This document shows positions 27,896 through 37,968 of a stretch of 64,000 nt of DNA, piece after piece. Position 1 is the first letter of the stretch; the number at the start of each line of letters is the position of its first letter. A model generated the notes under the pieces. It ran no database searches, had not been told where the DNA came from, and was given only the letters and a program-made list of their open reading frames with translations. A program made the translations under genes and the position numbers. This stretch comes from Dysgonomonas sp. 216 (lineage in GTDB: Bacteria; Bacteroidota; Bacteroidia; Bacteroidales; Dysgonomonadaceae), in assembly GCF_010501065.1 (NCBI RefSeq), contig NZ_QVMM01000009.1, positions 62,001 to 126,000 of the forward strand, written 5' to 3'.

Positions 27896-29320
27896 ATGAA
27901 GAAATTATTTTTTGCACTCGTAACTTCCGTTGTATTGTTAACTTCCTGTGGTAAACCTCAGGGGGGATCTGTAGGCGGTGAATTAGTTGGGCTTGGCGGT
28001 TCGTCATGGGCCGAACCGAATCCATATGGGATGGTTCTTGTTTCAAGGGGTGCTTATGAAATGGGCCCGGCAGACAGCGACTCGCTTTGGGGTATTCAGG
28101 CTTCGGCAAAAGGTGTATCTGTTGATGCTTTTTGGATGGATGATACTGAAATAACAAACTCCGAGTATCGCCAGTTTGTATATTGGGTAAGGGATTCTAT
28201 TATCCGTGAACGTTTGGCCGATCCGGCCTACGGTGGAGATGAAACCTTTAAAATAACAGAAGACCGTTATGGCGATCCTGTAAAGCCGTACTTGAACTGG
28301 AAGAAAGTAATTCCGTTTAAGCGCCCTACCGAAGATGAAGAAAGGGCTATTCTTAGCGTTACAGCCGTGCATCCGATTACAGGTCAGCGGGGAATAGATG
28401 CTGCTCAAATGAATTTCAGATACGATTGGTACGATCATACGGAGGCTGCTAAGCGCAGGAATCGTTTGAATCCGGTGGAGAGGGTGCTAAATACTGATAT
28501 AACGGTTAACCCTAACGAAATAATAATGATTTCGAAAGACACCGCTTACATTGATGAAGAAGGACGTATAATAAATCAAACTATAACCCGTCCGCTAAGT
28601 ACACTGTTCGATTTTTATCACAGTCACATTGTGAATATATATCCCGATACAACAGTATGGGTGAACGATTTTAATAATGCTTATAACGAACCGTATATGC
28701 GGATGTATTTTTCACATCCCGGATATAACGATTATCCTGTTGTGGGGGTTACATGGGAACAAGCTACGGCATTCTGTAACTGGCGGACAATTTTCTATCG
28801 TATGGGAATGGGGCCACGTTCGCGCGATATAGAGCCATTTAGACTGCCAACAGAAGGGGAGTGGGAATTTGCTGCGCGTAATGGAAAGACCGAAAATAAA
28901 TATCCATGGGATTCGGAGGGTACTGTTACCGATAAAGGGTGTTTCATGGCAAACTTTAAACCGGGTGATGGAGATTATACTCAGGATGGAGAACTGATAA
29001 CTTCGCGTGTAGCCAGTTATAACCCGAACCGCTACGGTTTGTATGATATGGCGGGTAATGTATCGGAATGGACATCTACTACATACGTAGAGTCGGGTAA
29101 TGCTGTTGTTAATGACTTGAATCCTGAATACGGCTATAATGCAGCTAAGGAAGATCCATACGCCGATAAGAAAAAAGTTATAAAAGGCGGTTCGTGGAAA
29201 GATGTCGGAATGTTCATACGTGGCGACATGCGTGACTTTGAATATCAGAACCAACCTCGTTCGTATATCGGATTCCGTTGTGTAAGAACCCAGATCGGGA
29301 CATCTAAATCAAGAAGATAA
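27896..29320 (+). CDS. porK: T9SS ring lipoprotein PorK/GldK
   Basis: Outer-membrane lipoprotein that, with PorN, builds the large periplasmic ring of the type IX secretion system. 474 residues, with lipobox LLTSC (Cys near residue 18) and a Gly-rich spacer. A SUMF1/formylglycine-enzyme-like fold follows, with WVNDFNNAYNEPY, PVVGVTWEQA, LPTEGEWEFAAR, GNVSEWT and the ending YIGFRCVRT. The catalytic cysteines of true formylglycine enzymes are not evident, as expected for a structural role. A small GGGTT-like hairpin (27861-27874) lies in the gap after porP. porL follows after 48 bases. Confidence 0.95.
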   Translation: MKKLFFALVTSVVLLTSCGKPQGGSVGGELVGLGGSSWAEPNPYGMVLVSRGAYEMGPADSDSLWGIQASAKGVSVDAFWMDDTEITNSEYRQFVYWVRDSIIRERLADPAYGGDETFKITEDRYGDPVKPYLNWKKVIPFKRPTEDEERAILSVTAVHPITGQRGIDAAQMNFRYDWYDHTEAAKRRNRLNPVERVLNTDITVNPNEIIMISKDTAYIDEEGRIINQTITRPLSTLFDFYHSHIVNIYPDTTVWVNDFNNAYNEPYMRMYFSHPGYNDYPVVGVTWEQATAFCNWRTIFYRMGMGPRSRDIEPFRLPTEGEWEFAARNGKTENKYPWDSEGTVTDKGCFMANFKPGDGDYTQDGELITSRVASYNPNRYGLYDMAGNVSEWTSTTYVESGNAVVNDLNPEYGYNAAKEDPYADKKKVIKGGSWKDVGMFIRGDMRDFEYQNQPRSYIGFRCVRTQIGTSKSRR

Positions 29321-29368
29321 TTATTGTTAGATCGATTTATAAATTACAAATAAAAGACTCAAGAAATC

Positions 29369-30319
29369 ATGGGTAAAAAATATAGAAGATATAAAAATGC
29401 TATAGAAAAATATCTGTCGAGCGAAAAAGGCAGTCTGTTATTTCACAGGGCATATAGTTTTGGTGCGGCTATTGTTATTATCGGAGCCTTGTTTAAGATA
29501 AATCATTATGCTTACGGAACAGAGATATTAGCAATCGGTCTTATTACAGAGGCTGTTATATTCTTTTTGTCAGGTTTCGACAGACCGGCCAAAGATTACA
29601 AATGGGAAGAAGTTTACCCGGTGTTGGCTAACGAAGCAAGCAGTCGTGATAGTCTGACGGACGAGGAAAAGCAGGAGAATGAGCAACCTGTTGGAGGTAA
29701 GCGAGGTTATGCCGGTGGTGGAGGCGCTGTTATTATAGGTGGCGGAGGCGCATCTTCGTCATCAGCGGCTGTTTCCGGTGGAGTTTCTGTATCGGGTGGT
29801 GGAGTTGTTGGCGGCATTGTAAGTGATATGTCAGGGGCAGTTGATGCATCTGAAAAATATGCCGAACAATTAGGCAAAGCTTCGGAGAATATGGAAAAAT
29901 TTGCCGAAATAACCAATTCGTTAGCCGAAATGTCGAATGCTCTTCTTTCATCCTTCCAGAGCATTAATGATAATTCGGAAGGATTGGGTAATAATACTAA
30001 GGGATATATTTCACAAATGGAAAGTCTTAACCGCAATATCTCAGGGTTGAATACTATTTACGAAATACAGCTAAAGGGTGTTAGTGGGCAGATAAATACC
30101 ATAGAGCAAATTAATGCAGGTCTTGATCGCATTAAACGTTTGTACGATGGTTCATTGTCCGATAGTGCGATTTTTAAGAACGAAACCGAAAAGATGGCAC
30201 AACAGTTGGCCGAGCTTAATAGGGTGTATGCTCGTCTGTTACAGGCTATGACTGTTAATATGAACATGAGTATGGGAGGTGGTTTTATGAATCCGACTCC
30301 GGAACAAGAAGATAAATAA
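29369..30319 (+). CDS. porL: T9SS motor protein PorL/GldL
   Basis: Inner-membrane stator-like subunit that, with PorM, converts proton flow into rotation powering type IX secretion. 316 residues. Two transmembrane helices lie near residues 29-44 and 50-67, with the family motif GAAIVIIGALFKINH. Most of the protein is cytoplasmic. An unusual Gly/Ser/Val-rich low-complexity stretch (about residues 108-153) precedes the conserved helical region (about 160-300), which has SEKYAEQL and SLAEMSNAL repeats. The Gly-rich linker is longer than I recall for this family. Confidence 0.93.
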   Translation: MGKKYRRYKNAIEKYLSSEKGSLLFHRAYSFGAAIVIIGALFKINHYAYGTEILAIGLITEAVIFFLSGFDRPAKDYKWEEVYPVLANEASSRDSLTDEEKQENEQPVGGKRGYAGGGGAVIIGGGGASSSSAAVSGGVSVSGGGVVGGIVSDMSGAVDASEKYAEQLGKASENMEKFAEITNSLAEMSNALLSSFQSINDNSEGLGNNTKGYISQMESLNRNISGLNTIYEIQLKGVSGQINTIEQINAGLDRIKRLYDGSLSDSAIFKNETEKMAQQLAELNRVYARLLQAMTVNMNMSMGGGFMNPTPEQEDK

Positions 30320-30344
30320 AATATTCGTTTTATAACAATATAGA

Positions 30345-31904
30345 ATGGCAACAAACAATCCAAATTCTCCAAGGCAGAAGATGATAAACCTCATGTATCT
30401 GGTGTTTATCGCAATGCTGGCTCTCAACGTATCGTCAGAGGTGCTTGATGGTTTCGACTTGGTAGAAGAAGGCCTGCAACAAACAATAAAAAGTAGCGAC
30501 GGTCAGAATGATATTCTTGTTAACCGTATGCAAGAATTATATACCCAGAATCCTGTTAAGACCGAAGAATGGCATTCAATGGCAATGACTTTCAAGCATC
30601 GTTCTGACTCATTGTATAATCACATTCAGGACTTGAAAGAGCGGATCGTGAAATATGCTGATGGTAAGCATGGAGATGTGAATAATATAAAGAGTAAAGA
30701 GAGTCTTGATGCGGCTTCGTATGTTATGTTATCCCCTCTCGAAAAAAGAGGGAGCAAACTGAAAGAAGCAATAGATTCATATCGTGGATATGCGGTATCT
30801 ATGGTTAGCGGTACACGTAAAGAGCATGTAGAGGATAGGCTGAATACAAATATATCGAAAAGGGTAGATGCCGGAAATAAAAACTGGGAACAGGTATTAT
30901 TTGAGCAAATGCCAACTTCGGCAGCGGTTACGCTGTTAACGAAGCTTCAGAGCGATATTCGTGCTGTTGAAGGTGATGTTCTTGGCGAATTAGTTGGTAA
31001 TATTGGCGCAGATGATTACCGTGTGAATAGTTTGGAAGCTTATGTTGTTCCTGAATCAAGATTCGTAACACGAGGAAGCGCATATAGGGGACAAATCATT
31101 CTTGCGGGTATTGATACAACTAAACGTCCGCGTATAGAACCAACGAGCGGAACAGTGAATGAGGATGGTTCATTTTCCATTCCTGCTTCGGGGGTAGGGG
31201 AACGTAAGTTTACAGGAAAAATGTTTCTGTCTCGTCCAGGTAAAGAAGAATTTGAAGTTCCTTTTTCGTCCGATTATATGGTTATAGAGCCAATGGCTAC
31301 AGTAGCTCCCCGTTTAATGAATGTGTTATATGCAGGTTATAGTAATGAAATAGATATTTCTGTTCCGGGAGTGCCTAACAACAGAATAAGGGCTTCGGTA
31401 GCGAATGGAAGCGGTCAACTAGAGGCGAGAGGAAATTATTGGATTGCCCGTCCTTCGAAGGTAGGGCAGGAAATGATAGTTTCGGTAACTGCCGATTTTG
31501 GAAATGGACGCTATATAGAAGTAGCTAAAAAGCCTTTCCAAGTACGTAAGTTACCCGATCCAACTCCGTACATTGAGTATGCCGATGCTAATGGAACCCC
31601 CAACAGATTTAAAGGCGGACGAATAAATAAAACAGTTATTGTTAATGCACCGGGAATAAAGGCTGCGATGGATGATGGTGTTCTTAATATCCAGTTTCAG
31701 GTACTTCGCTTTACAGTTGTGTTTACCGATGGTATGAACTCAATAAGGGAGAATTCGGATGGTGCTAATTTTTCTGACAGGCAAAAAAATCAGATAAGGC
31801 GGCTAACCAAAGGACGTTCATTCTTTATAACCGATGTAAAAGTAAAAGGTCCCGATGGTATGGAGCGAGATTTGTCCTCTGCTATGGAAGTACGTATAAA
31901 TTAA
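30345..31904 (+). CDS. porM: T9SS motor protein PorM/GldM
   Basis: 519 residues. Short cytoplasmic N-terminus, then one transmembrane helix (about residues 12-30, MINLMYLVFIAMLALNVSSE). A long periplasmic part follows, consisting of a helical domain and then Ig-like beta domains that reach toward the PorK/PorN ring. Known structures of this family show four periplasmic domains and a bent dimer; the length here agrees. It is 25 bases after porL and 33 bases before porN, clearly in one operon. Confidence 0.95.
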   Translation: MATNNPNSPRQKMINLMYLVFIAMLALNVSSEVLDGFDLVEEGLQQTIKSSDGQNDILVNRMQELYTQNPVKTEEWHSMAMTFKHRSDSLYNHIQDLKERIVKYADGKHGDVNNIKSKESLDAASYVMLSPLEKRGSKLKEAIDSYRGYAVSMVSGTRKEHVEDRLNTNISKRVDAGNKNWEQVLFEQMPTSAAVTLLTKLQSDIRAVEGDVLGELVGNIGADDYRVNSLEAYVVPESRFVTRGSAYRGQIILAGIDTTKRPRIEPTSGTVNEDGSFSIPASGVGERKFTGKMFLSRPGKEEFEVPFSSDYMVIEPMATVAPRLMNVLYAGYSNEIDISVPGVPNNRIRASVANGSGQLEARGNYWIARPSKVGQEMIVSVTADFGNGRYIEVAKKPFQVRKLPDPTPYIEYADANGTPNRFKGGRINKTVIVNAPGIKAAMDDGVLNIQFQVLRFTVVFTDGMNSIRENSDGANFSDRQKNQIRRLTKGRSFFITDVKVKGPDGMERDLSSAMEVRIN

Positions 31905-31937
31905 AAGAAAGCAAATTCTAATTAGGAATTTTAAGAT

Positions 31938-33026
31938 ATGAAACGATTATTTTTATCAATAACAATAATTCTAGCCGGAGTTCTCTTTGTTGGGGAGTTG
32001 TCGGCTCAAGAGTCTTCGGTTCGCGACAGAATTGCCCGCAGGCAGCAGGTAGAAAAAAATAAACAATCGATACCTCAACTGACTGTTCGTGCAAATAATC
32101 GGAATCAATCGCAAACTCAGGAAATAGCGAATGCTCCATGGGTTCGTGAAATTTATCGTTTCCTTGATCTGAATAAGGAGAAAAACGCATCGTTATATTA
32201 TCCGGTAACGCCAATTGGTGATAGGATGAATTTATTTACGATGATGTTCAGATTATTGTCGAATAATGAGATTACAGCGTATGAGTTTCCTATCGATAGA
32301 GTAGAAACATTCTCGGATGCCGATAAGTTGAATTTTAAGGATCTGCTCGATCGTTTTGGAATAATGTATACCGAAGAAAATGGCGTATATTCTATCGAAG
32401 ATGCGGATGTACCGAGTAATGAGGTTACAGGTTATTATGTGAAAGAAGCTTGGTATTTCGATAAATCGAATTCTGTTGTGGATATTAAAATATTGGCTAT
32501 TTGTCCTGTTATTTTTTCGCAAGGCGATTTTGAAGCAGAGACTACCCGTTATCCCCTGTTTTGGTTGCCATATGAAGAAATTCGGCCATATGCCGCCCGT
32601 ATGCCTATAATGTTGTCGAATCTGAACAATGCATCGAATCAGACTATCGACGATTTCTTCCGTAAACGATCTTTCGAAGGCGATATATACAAGACAACGA
32701 ACATGAAAAACCTTACTTTAGCCCAAACGGTTAATTCAGGTAATGGAATGGACGAAATTGCTCCTATTGTACAAGATTCGCTTTTGAAAAAAGAACAAGC
32801 TAAGATAGAAGGACAGCTAAAACAATTTAAAACAAATCTTTGGGCTGTTGAAGAACCTGCTCCTAAAGTGAAAGACTCGAAAAAGAGCGACGAGAAAAAA
32901 GAAGACGAATCGGGAGAGAAAAGTGATTCGGACGAAAAAGTGCGAACCAATGAGGTTAAACAAGAGAAATCGTCATCTTCTTCAAAATCAGCACCGGTTC
33001 GAAGTATGAGAGGACGCAGAAGATAA
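31938..33026 (+). CDS. porN: T9SS ring protein PorN/GldN
   Basis: Periplasmic partner of PorK in the secretion ring. 362 residues with a signal peptide (about 1-24, ending LSAQ). The conserved GldN region spans about 55-290, including WVREIYRFLDL, the YYVKEAWYFDK strand and WLPYEEIRPYAAR. The C-terminal 75 residues are highly charged (Lys/Glu/Ser-rich) and end in Arg repeats; they look disordered. rdgB follows after 21 bases. Confidence 0.94.
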   Translation: MKRLFLSITIILAGVLFVGELSAQESSVRDRIARRQQVEKNKQSIPQLTVRANNRNQSQTQEIANAPWVREIYRFLDLNKEKNASLYYPVTPIGDRMNLFTMMFRLLSNNEITAYEFPIDRVETFSDADKLNFKDLLDRFGIMYTEENGVYSIEDADVPSNEVTGYYVKEAWYFDKSNSVVDIKILAICPVIFSQGDFEAETTRYPLFWLPYEEIRPYAARMPIMLSNLNNASNQTIDDFFRKRSFEGDIYKTTNMKNLTLAQTVNSGNGMDEIAPIVQDSLLKKEQAKIEGQLKQFKTNLWAVEEPAPKVKDSKKSDEKKEDESGEKSDSDEKVRTNEVKQEKSSSSSKSAPVRSMRGRRR

Positions 33027-33047
33027 AGCAAGTTAGAATTGATTAAT

Positions 33048-33626
33048 ATGAAAAGACTTGTTTTTTCGACAAACAATGCGCATAAACTGGAAGAAGTAAG
33101 TGCAATTCTGGGTAATGATTTCGAGGTGTTAGGATTGAGGGATATAGGAATAAACGAAGATATACCCGAAACAGGTAAAACACTTGAAGAAAATGCTTTT
33201 ATCAAGGCCTCTTATATTTATGAGAAGAAAAAGTGTGATTGTTTTGCCGATGATACAGGACTTGAGGTTGAAGCATTGGATAATGCTCCGGGAGTGTATT
33301 CGGCAAGATATGCAGGAGAGCAATGTTGTGCAAAAGATAATGTAGAGAAGCTTTTGTCGGAACTTGAGGGTGTTGAAAACCGCAAGGCTCGTTTCCGCAC
33401 GGTAATAGCAGCAATTATAGACGGAAAAAAGTATTCTTTTGAGGGAATTATAAAGGGAGTTATTATTAATACCCCTAAAGGAGAAGCCGGATTCGGATAC
33501 GATCCTGTATTTATGCCCGATGGCTACGATAAAACATTTGCCGAATTAGGTAACGATATAAAAAACAAGATAAGCCATAGGGCGTTGGCTGTAAAAGAAT
33601 TAGATACCTTTCTTAAAAACAGATAG
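33048..33626 (+). CDS. rdgB: dITP/XTP pyrophosphatase RdgB (HAM1)
   Basis: House-cleaning enzyme that hydrolyses non-canonical purine nucleoside triphosphates (dITP, XTP) to the monophosphate and pyrophosphate. 192 residues. Motifs: [10 protein letters not shown] near the start, FADDTGLEV (with the base-reading Asp), [22 protein letters not shown] and [10 protein letters not shown] near the end, all of the HAM1 family. The start at 33048 matches the usual beginning. It sits between porN and porW with short gaps (21 and 11 bases), so it is probably cotranscribed although its role is unrelated to secretion. Confidence 0.95.
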   Translation: MKRLVFSTNNAHKLEEVSAILGNDFEVLGLRDIGINEDIPETGKTLEENAFIKASYIYEKKKCDCFADDTGLEVEALDNAPGVYSARYAGEQCCAKDNVEKLLSELEGVENRKARFRTVIAAIIDGKKYSFEGIIKGVIINTPKGEAGFGYDPVFMPDGYDKTFAELGNDIKNKISHRALAVKELDTFLKNR

Positions 33627-33637
33627 ATATTTGCAAG

Positions 33638-36600
33638 GTGTTGAAAAATAAATTTGCGTTAGTTAGCATATTAAGCGTTGTATTGCTCTTTATTTCGTGT
33701 TCTAACCAAAAGAACACTAAAACAACACGTCTTTATCACGAGATAAATACCCGTTATAATATTTACTTCAATGCTGAAGTTGCATACGAAGAAGCTCTTC
33801 AGAAAAAAATGGATTCGTACGATGAAAATTTATCGAAAATCATCTCTGTATATCCTTATTATGCACCTAACGAAAAGGGGGAATATCCTAAAAATAGCAG
33901 TTTTGTTACAACTATTGATAAATGTACCAAAGCCATAAAAATACACTCGATACAGGTAAAACCCGAACGAAATCCGGGTAAGCGGGGGAATATTGCTTAT
34001 CAGAAATGGCTCGAACAGCGTGAATTTAATCCGTTTTTAAAAAATGCATGGTTATTGATGGCAAAAGCCGAATACCAGAGTGTTGATTACCTGAAAGCAT
34101 TAACTACATTTTCATACATAACACGTCTTTACAGACAGGATATAGATGTTGTAGTTGAAGCTCGTTTATGGATGGCCAAGAGCTATACACAAATGGGTTG
34201 GTTTTACGAAGCAGAGAATGTTTTTAAACAAATAGAAATGGCGGGGGGAGTTCCCGATAGCCAGAAAAAACTATATGCATCGGTATATACAAATTATCTG
34301 ATTCAGAGTAAAAAGTATGAAGAGGCAATTCCTTTTTTGCAACAAGCTATAAAATACGAAGGAGGAGAACAAAGTACCCGTTTAAAATATCTGTTGGGAC
34401 AAGTATATGCAGAACAGGGCAACAAAGAAAAGGCTTACGAAGCTTTCAGTAAAGTGTCGGGGCTAGGAGTTTCGTTCGATTATGTATTTAACGCACGTAT
34501 GCAGGAAGCCCGTAATTTGAATATTGCGGATTTGCAACAAAAGAAAAAAACTTTGTCGTCATTAAATAGAATGACGAAGCAAACAAAAAATAAAGAATAC
34601 CTTGATCAGGTATACTACAATATCGGATATATTCATCTACAAGATGGTGATACCACAAATGCTATAAAAAACTATAGATTGGCGGTCGAAAAAAGTACTC
34701 GTAGTGGTTATGACAAAGCTATTGCGCAAGTAGCTCTGGGCGATTTGTATTTCGAGAAAAAGGATTATGTGCGGGCTCAGCCTCTTTATCCCGAGGCTTT
34801 AGGTATTTTGGGTAAAACCTACGAAAGATATGATAAATTAACACTCAGATCGGAGGTCCTTAATGAATTGGTTGTTTATGTTGAGGCTGTTCATCTACAA
34901 GATAGTTTGCAGGTTTTAGCTAAGATGCCCGAAGATGAAAGGCTTGCTGTTGTGGATAAAATTATTGAGAACCTAAAGAAACAACGGGAAGAAGAGCGTA
35001 AACAACAGGAATTAGAAAAACACAATGCTAACAGACCAAGCGGTGGAGTTTTAGGAGCACAGCAGGTAACGGCACCACAAACCCCACTGTTGGGGCAAAC
35101 AGATGCATCTAAATTTTATTTCTATAACACTCAAACTGTATCCCAAGGAAAACAGTCGTTCAGAAATCAGTGGGGAGACCGCAGATTGGAAGATGATTGG
35201 CGTCGGAAAAATAAAACCAGTGCCGCTTTTGACGATTTCTTTAAACAGGAAAATCAAGGCGAGGAAGTTGCGGAAGAAGGTATACCTCAGCCGGGCGTAG
35301 AAGAAAGACCGGAAGGTGCTCCTGTTATAGATAAATCGCAACAGGTAACAGACCTTGATCGAGAGTATTATCTTCGTCAGATTCCAAAAACAAATGCTAC
35401 ATTAAGGCAATCAAACGATATTATTGAAGATGCTTTGTATCAGATGGGCTTGATTTATAAGAATAGGCTCGAAGATTTAGGTTTGTCTGTCGATGCTTTT
35501 GACGAGGCTATAAAACGATTTCCTAAAACCCGGAACCTTGAGGAGATTTATTACCAATTGTTTATTATTTATATGCAATTGGGGAATAAAGATATGGCGG
35601 AGCTGTATCGTTCAAAAATATTGGCAGAATTTGCAGGACGCGATTATGCAACCATGCTATCCGACCCTAACTACGAATGGAATATCCGTAACCTCAAAAC
35701 GCTAGAGAATAGTTTGTACCAGCAAACTTACGACGCTTATATGGGAGGAAGCGTTAGTGCAGTGCGTAGTAATTATAGTACGGCGAAGGAAAAATATACG
35801 CTTTCGGAGCTTATGCCCAAATTTATGTTCCTTAATTCGTTGACATTTGCCCAGACAGGAGATGTTGAAGAATTTAAGAAAAGCTTGCGAGAACTTATCG
35901 ATAAATATCCGAATGCTGATGTTACAGCGTTGGCCTCTGAAATGTTGAAAGGTGTTTTGGAAGGACGTTCGCTTGTTGGAGGTCTGACAGGAATGGTGTG
36001 GAATATGCAATTTGGGGGAGGAGGTATAACCGAAGGTGATTCGGCAGTCGTGTTTACCGATGTTCCGGAAAGTAAACATTTAATGATGTTGATATTCGAC
36101 CCTAAAAAAGTGGATAGAAACCAGTTATTATACGATGTAGCCGATTACAACTTCTCGAATTTTATATTACAAACATTCGACTTGAGTTTCTCGGATGTAG
36201 GACCTTTACAGATGTTACAGGTAAAGGGTTTTGATTCATTTAAAGATATTGCAGAATATACGAATAAGGCTTTTGAAGATAGTTCGCTAGTGCAGCAAAT
36301 AGATTCTTCTGTAATATTTGTGCCTATATCGGCTGATAATTATGATATCCTGCAACGAGGTAAGAGTTTAACAGATTATTTTTCTTTTGTTCAGGAACAC
36401 TATGCTGCACCTTTGGCAAAACTCATTTCGTATTGGAATCTACAAATGACAAAATCGGAAGATGAGGAGGCAGAAGTTATAGAACCAGAAAATATTCCGA
36501 AAACGGAAGTTCAGATACAACCAGATAGGAATGCAGAATCGGAAGAGAAGGAACCGGAGATAATACATACTGAAATTCCTGATAATATTAAATTTACCGA

Positions 36601-37216
36601 TCAGGATGAGGTAAAACCTGTGTTGCAGGAAAAAGTTGACCAAGGTGTAGAAACAGTAGTTTCGGATGAGACTGTAAATCAAGTTGGACGAGGCTTTGAT
36701 GATGCGCAGGATACATTTGATGAAATAGCTGATAATCCTGTAGATGGAATAAAAGGTTTGATAGAAAAAATAAAGAATAAGCCTAAACTCACGAAGGAAG
36801 AAAAAGAAGCTGCAAAAGAAGAAAAGAAACGCTTACAGCAACTAGAGAAGGAGCGTAAAGCGCGAGAAAAAGTGGTTCAGGATTCGATACGAGCGATTGA
36901 AAAAGCAGTTCAGGACTCAATAAAACAAGAGGAGCGCGAGCAAATAGAGTTTGAAAAAGCGGCGAAAAAAGCTAAGGAAGATGCAATTAAAGACGCAGCC
37001 AAAGCTAAAGAAGATGCTCGTAAAGCTAGGCAGGAAAAACTGAAGACCAAAGAAAAGGCTCGAAACGAAGAACTTAAGCGTAAAGAAAAAGAGCGTGAAG
37101 AGAAGCTGAAAGAACGGGAGAAACAGCGCAAAGAAAAAGAAAAGCAAAGAGAAACCGAATTAAAGGAACGTGAACGTCAAGCTCGAGAACGGGAGAAACA
37201 ACGTAATCGAAGATGA
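33638..37216 (+). CDS. porW: T9SS lipoprotein PorW/SprE with long charged tail
   Basis: Tetratricopeptide-rich outer-membrane lipoprotein needed for type IX secretion; from the literature, PorW/SprE links the PorK-PorN ring to the Sov translocon. 1192 residues, starting at GTG (33638). Lipobox FISC gives Cys near residue 20. The conserved N-terminus includes TTRLYHEINTRYNIYFNAE. TPR repeats span about 120-300 and 310-420. A middle Gln/Pro-rich spacer lies near 445-560, a second TPR-type part spans about 575-810, and a domain with several short beta strands follows to about 920. The last 270 residues are acidic and then a Lys/Glu/Arg coiled-coil-like tail (about 1030-1192). Longer than the homologues I recall. 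It overlaps the next gene by four bases. Confidence 0.9.
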   Translation: MLKNKFALVSILSVVLLFISCSNQKNTKTTRLYHEINTRYNIYFNAEVAYEEALQKKMDSYDENLSKIISVYPYYAPNEKGEYPKNSSFVTTIDKCTKAIKIHSIQVKPERNPGKRGNIAYQKWLEQREFNPFLKNAWLLMAKAEYQSVDYLKALTTFSYITRLYRQDIDVVVEARLWMAKSYTQMGWFYEAENVFKQIEMAGGVPDSQKKLYASVYTNYLIQSKKYEEAIPFLQQAIKYEGGEQSTRLKYLLGQVYAEQGNKEKAYEAFSKVSGLGVSFDYVFNARMQEARNLNIADLQQKKKTLSSLNRMTKQTKNKEYLDQVYYNIGYIHLQDGDTTNAIKNYRLAVEKSTRSGYDKAIAQVALGDLYFEKKDYVRAQPLYPEALGILGKTYERYDKLTLRSEVLNELVVYVEAVHLQDSLQVLAKMPEDERLAVVDKIIENLKKQREEERKQQELEKHNANRPSGGVLGAQQVTAPQTPLLGQTDASKFYFYNTQTVSQGKQSFRNQWGDRRLEDDWRRKNKTSAAFDDFFKQENQGEEVAEEGIPQPGVEERPEGAPVIDKSQQVTDLDREYYLRQIPKTNATLRQSNDIIEDALYQMGLIYKNRLEDLGLSVDAFDEAIKRFPKTRNLEEIYYQLFIIYMQLGNKDMAELYRSKILAEFAGRDYATMLSDPNYEWNIRNLKTLENSLYQQTYDAYMGGSVSAVRSNYSTAKEKYTLSELMPKFMFLNSLTFAQTGDVEEFKKSLRELIDKYPNADVTALASEMLKGVLEGRSLVGGLTGMVWNMQFGGGGITEGDSAVVFTDVPESKHLMMLIFDPKKVDRNQLLYDVADYNFSNFILQTFDLSFSDVGPLQMLQVKGFDSFKDIAEYTNKAFEDSSLVQQIDSSVIFVPISADNYDILQRGKSLTDYFSFVQEHYAAPLAKLISYWNLQMTKSEDEEAEVIEPENIPKTEVQIQPDRNAESEEKEPEIIHTEIPDNIKFTDQDEVKPVLQEKVDQGVETVVSDETVNQVGRGFDDAQDTFDEIADNPVDGIKGLIEKIKNKPKLTKEEKEAAKEEKKRLQQLEKERKAREKVVQDSIRAIEKAVQDSIKQEEREQIEFEKAAKKAKEDAIKDAAKAKEDARKARQEKLKTKEKARNEELKRKEKEREEKLKEREKQRKEKEKQRETELKERERQAREREKQRNRR

Positions 37217-37950
37217 AAGGAATGATGCGTTTCGTTTTGATATTAATGAGTGTTTGTACACTTTCATGTTCTTCTACTTCTCAAGAAGGTAAAAAACTGG
37301 TTAGTGGGATAAATCCTGAACTGATAAAGTTTAACTATTCTCAGGTATCTTCTACCGAAAAGTACCTGAGGTCGTTAGGATTGGTTGATATTGCAAAACA
37401 TGATTCTTCGATAGTTATAGATCTTAAGTATGCGACATCCGATAATTTTACAGGAGTTATTCTTTATATCGAGATTGGAAATGCATATCTGCATCCTTTG
37501 GCGATGGAGAAGCTTTGTAAAGCATCTCAAATACTGAATAACGAAAATTCGGAGTTACGTTTGCTTATATATGATGCAGCACGTCCCTTATCGGCGCAAA
37601 AGCGAATGTTTGAAGTTGTACAAGGAACAAAATATCAGGCTTATGTTGCTAACCCTTCACGAACGGGATTGCATAATTATGGAATGGCCGTAGATCTGAC
37701 TATTTGTGACGAGAACCGTGTTCCTTTAGATATGGGAACTCCTTTCGACTATTTTGGAAAGACGGCAGGGATAAATGACGAAGATTTGTTTGTGTCGCAA
37801 GGTTTGTTAACAAGGGAGCAGGTAAATAATCGTCGATTATTGAGAAGAGTTATGCAAGAATCGGGATTTATAGCTATAAGAGGCGAATGGTGGCATTTTA
37901 ATGCTTGTTCGTTAAGCGAAGCACAACGAATAGCGAAATTGATAGAGTAA
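37213..37950 (+). CDS. VanX-like D-Ala-D-Ala dipeptidase, lipoprotein
   Basis: Zinc dipeptidase of family M15D. 245 residues with a lipobox (TLSC, Cys19). The expected active-site residues are visible: R124 in DAARP, zinc ligands H154 and D161 in LHNYGMAVDL, and the catalytic E225 with zinc ligand H228 in GEWWHF. In VanX the enzyme splits D-Ala-D-Ala; in species without vancomycin resistance such proteins trim or recycle peptidoglycan peptides. No vanH/vanA genes are nearby, so resistance is unlikely. ATGA overlap with porW indicates translational coupling inside the T9SS operon. Confidence 0.88.
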   Translation: MKGMMRFVLILMSVCTLSCSSTSQEGKKLVSGINPELIKFNYSQVSSTEKYLRSLGLVDIAKHDSSIVIDLKYATSDNFTGVILYIEIGNAYLHPLAMEKLCKASQILNNENSELRLLIYDAARPLSAQKRMFEVVQGTKYQAYVANPSRTGLHNYGMAVDLTICDENRVPLDMGTPFDYFGKTAGINDEDLFVSQGLLTREQVNNRRLLRRVMQESGFIAIRGEWWHFNACSLSEAQRIAKLIE

Positions 37951-37968
37951 TTGACTTATAGTATTGTA

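Noticed and set aside
28712-29254. 180-codon open frame antisense to porK
   Set aside because: Opposite conserved SUMF1-like sequence and with no signal of its own.
36910-37147. Ser/Phe-rich frames antisense to the PorW tail
   Set aside because: Direct consequence of the Lys/Glu/Arg-rich coding sequence on the other strand.
37213-37950. Vancomycin resistance role for the VanX-like gene
   Set aside because: No vanH, vanA or regulator nearby; it lies in a secretion operon and has a lipoprotein signal, unlike cytoplasmic VanX.
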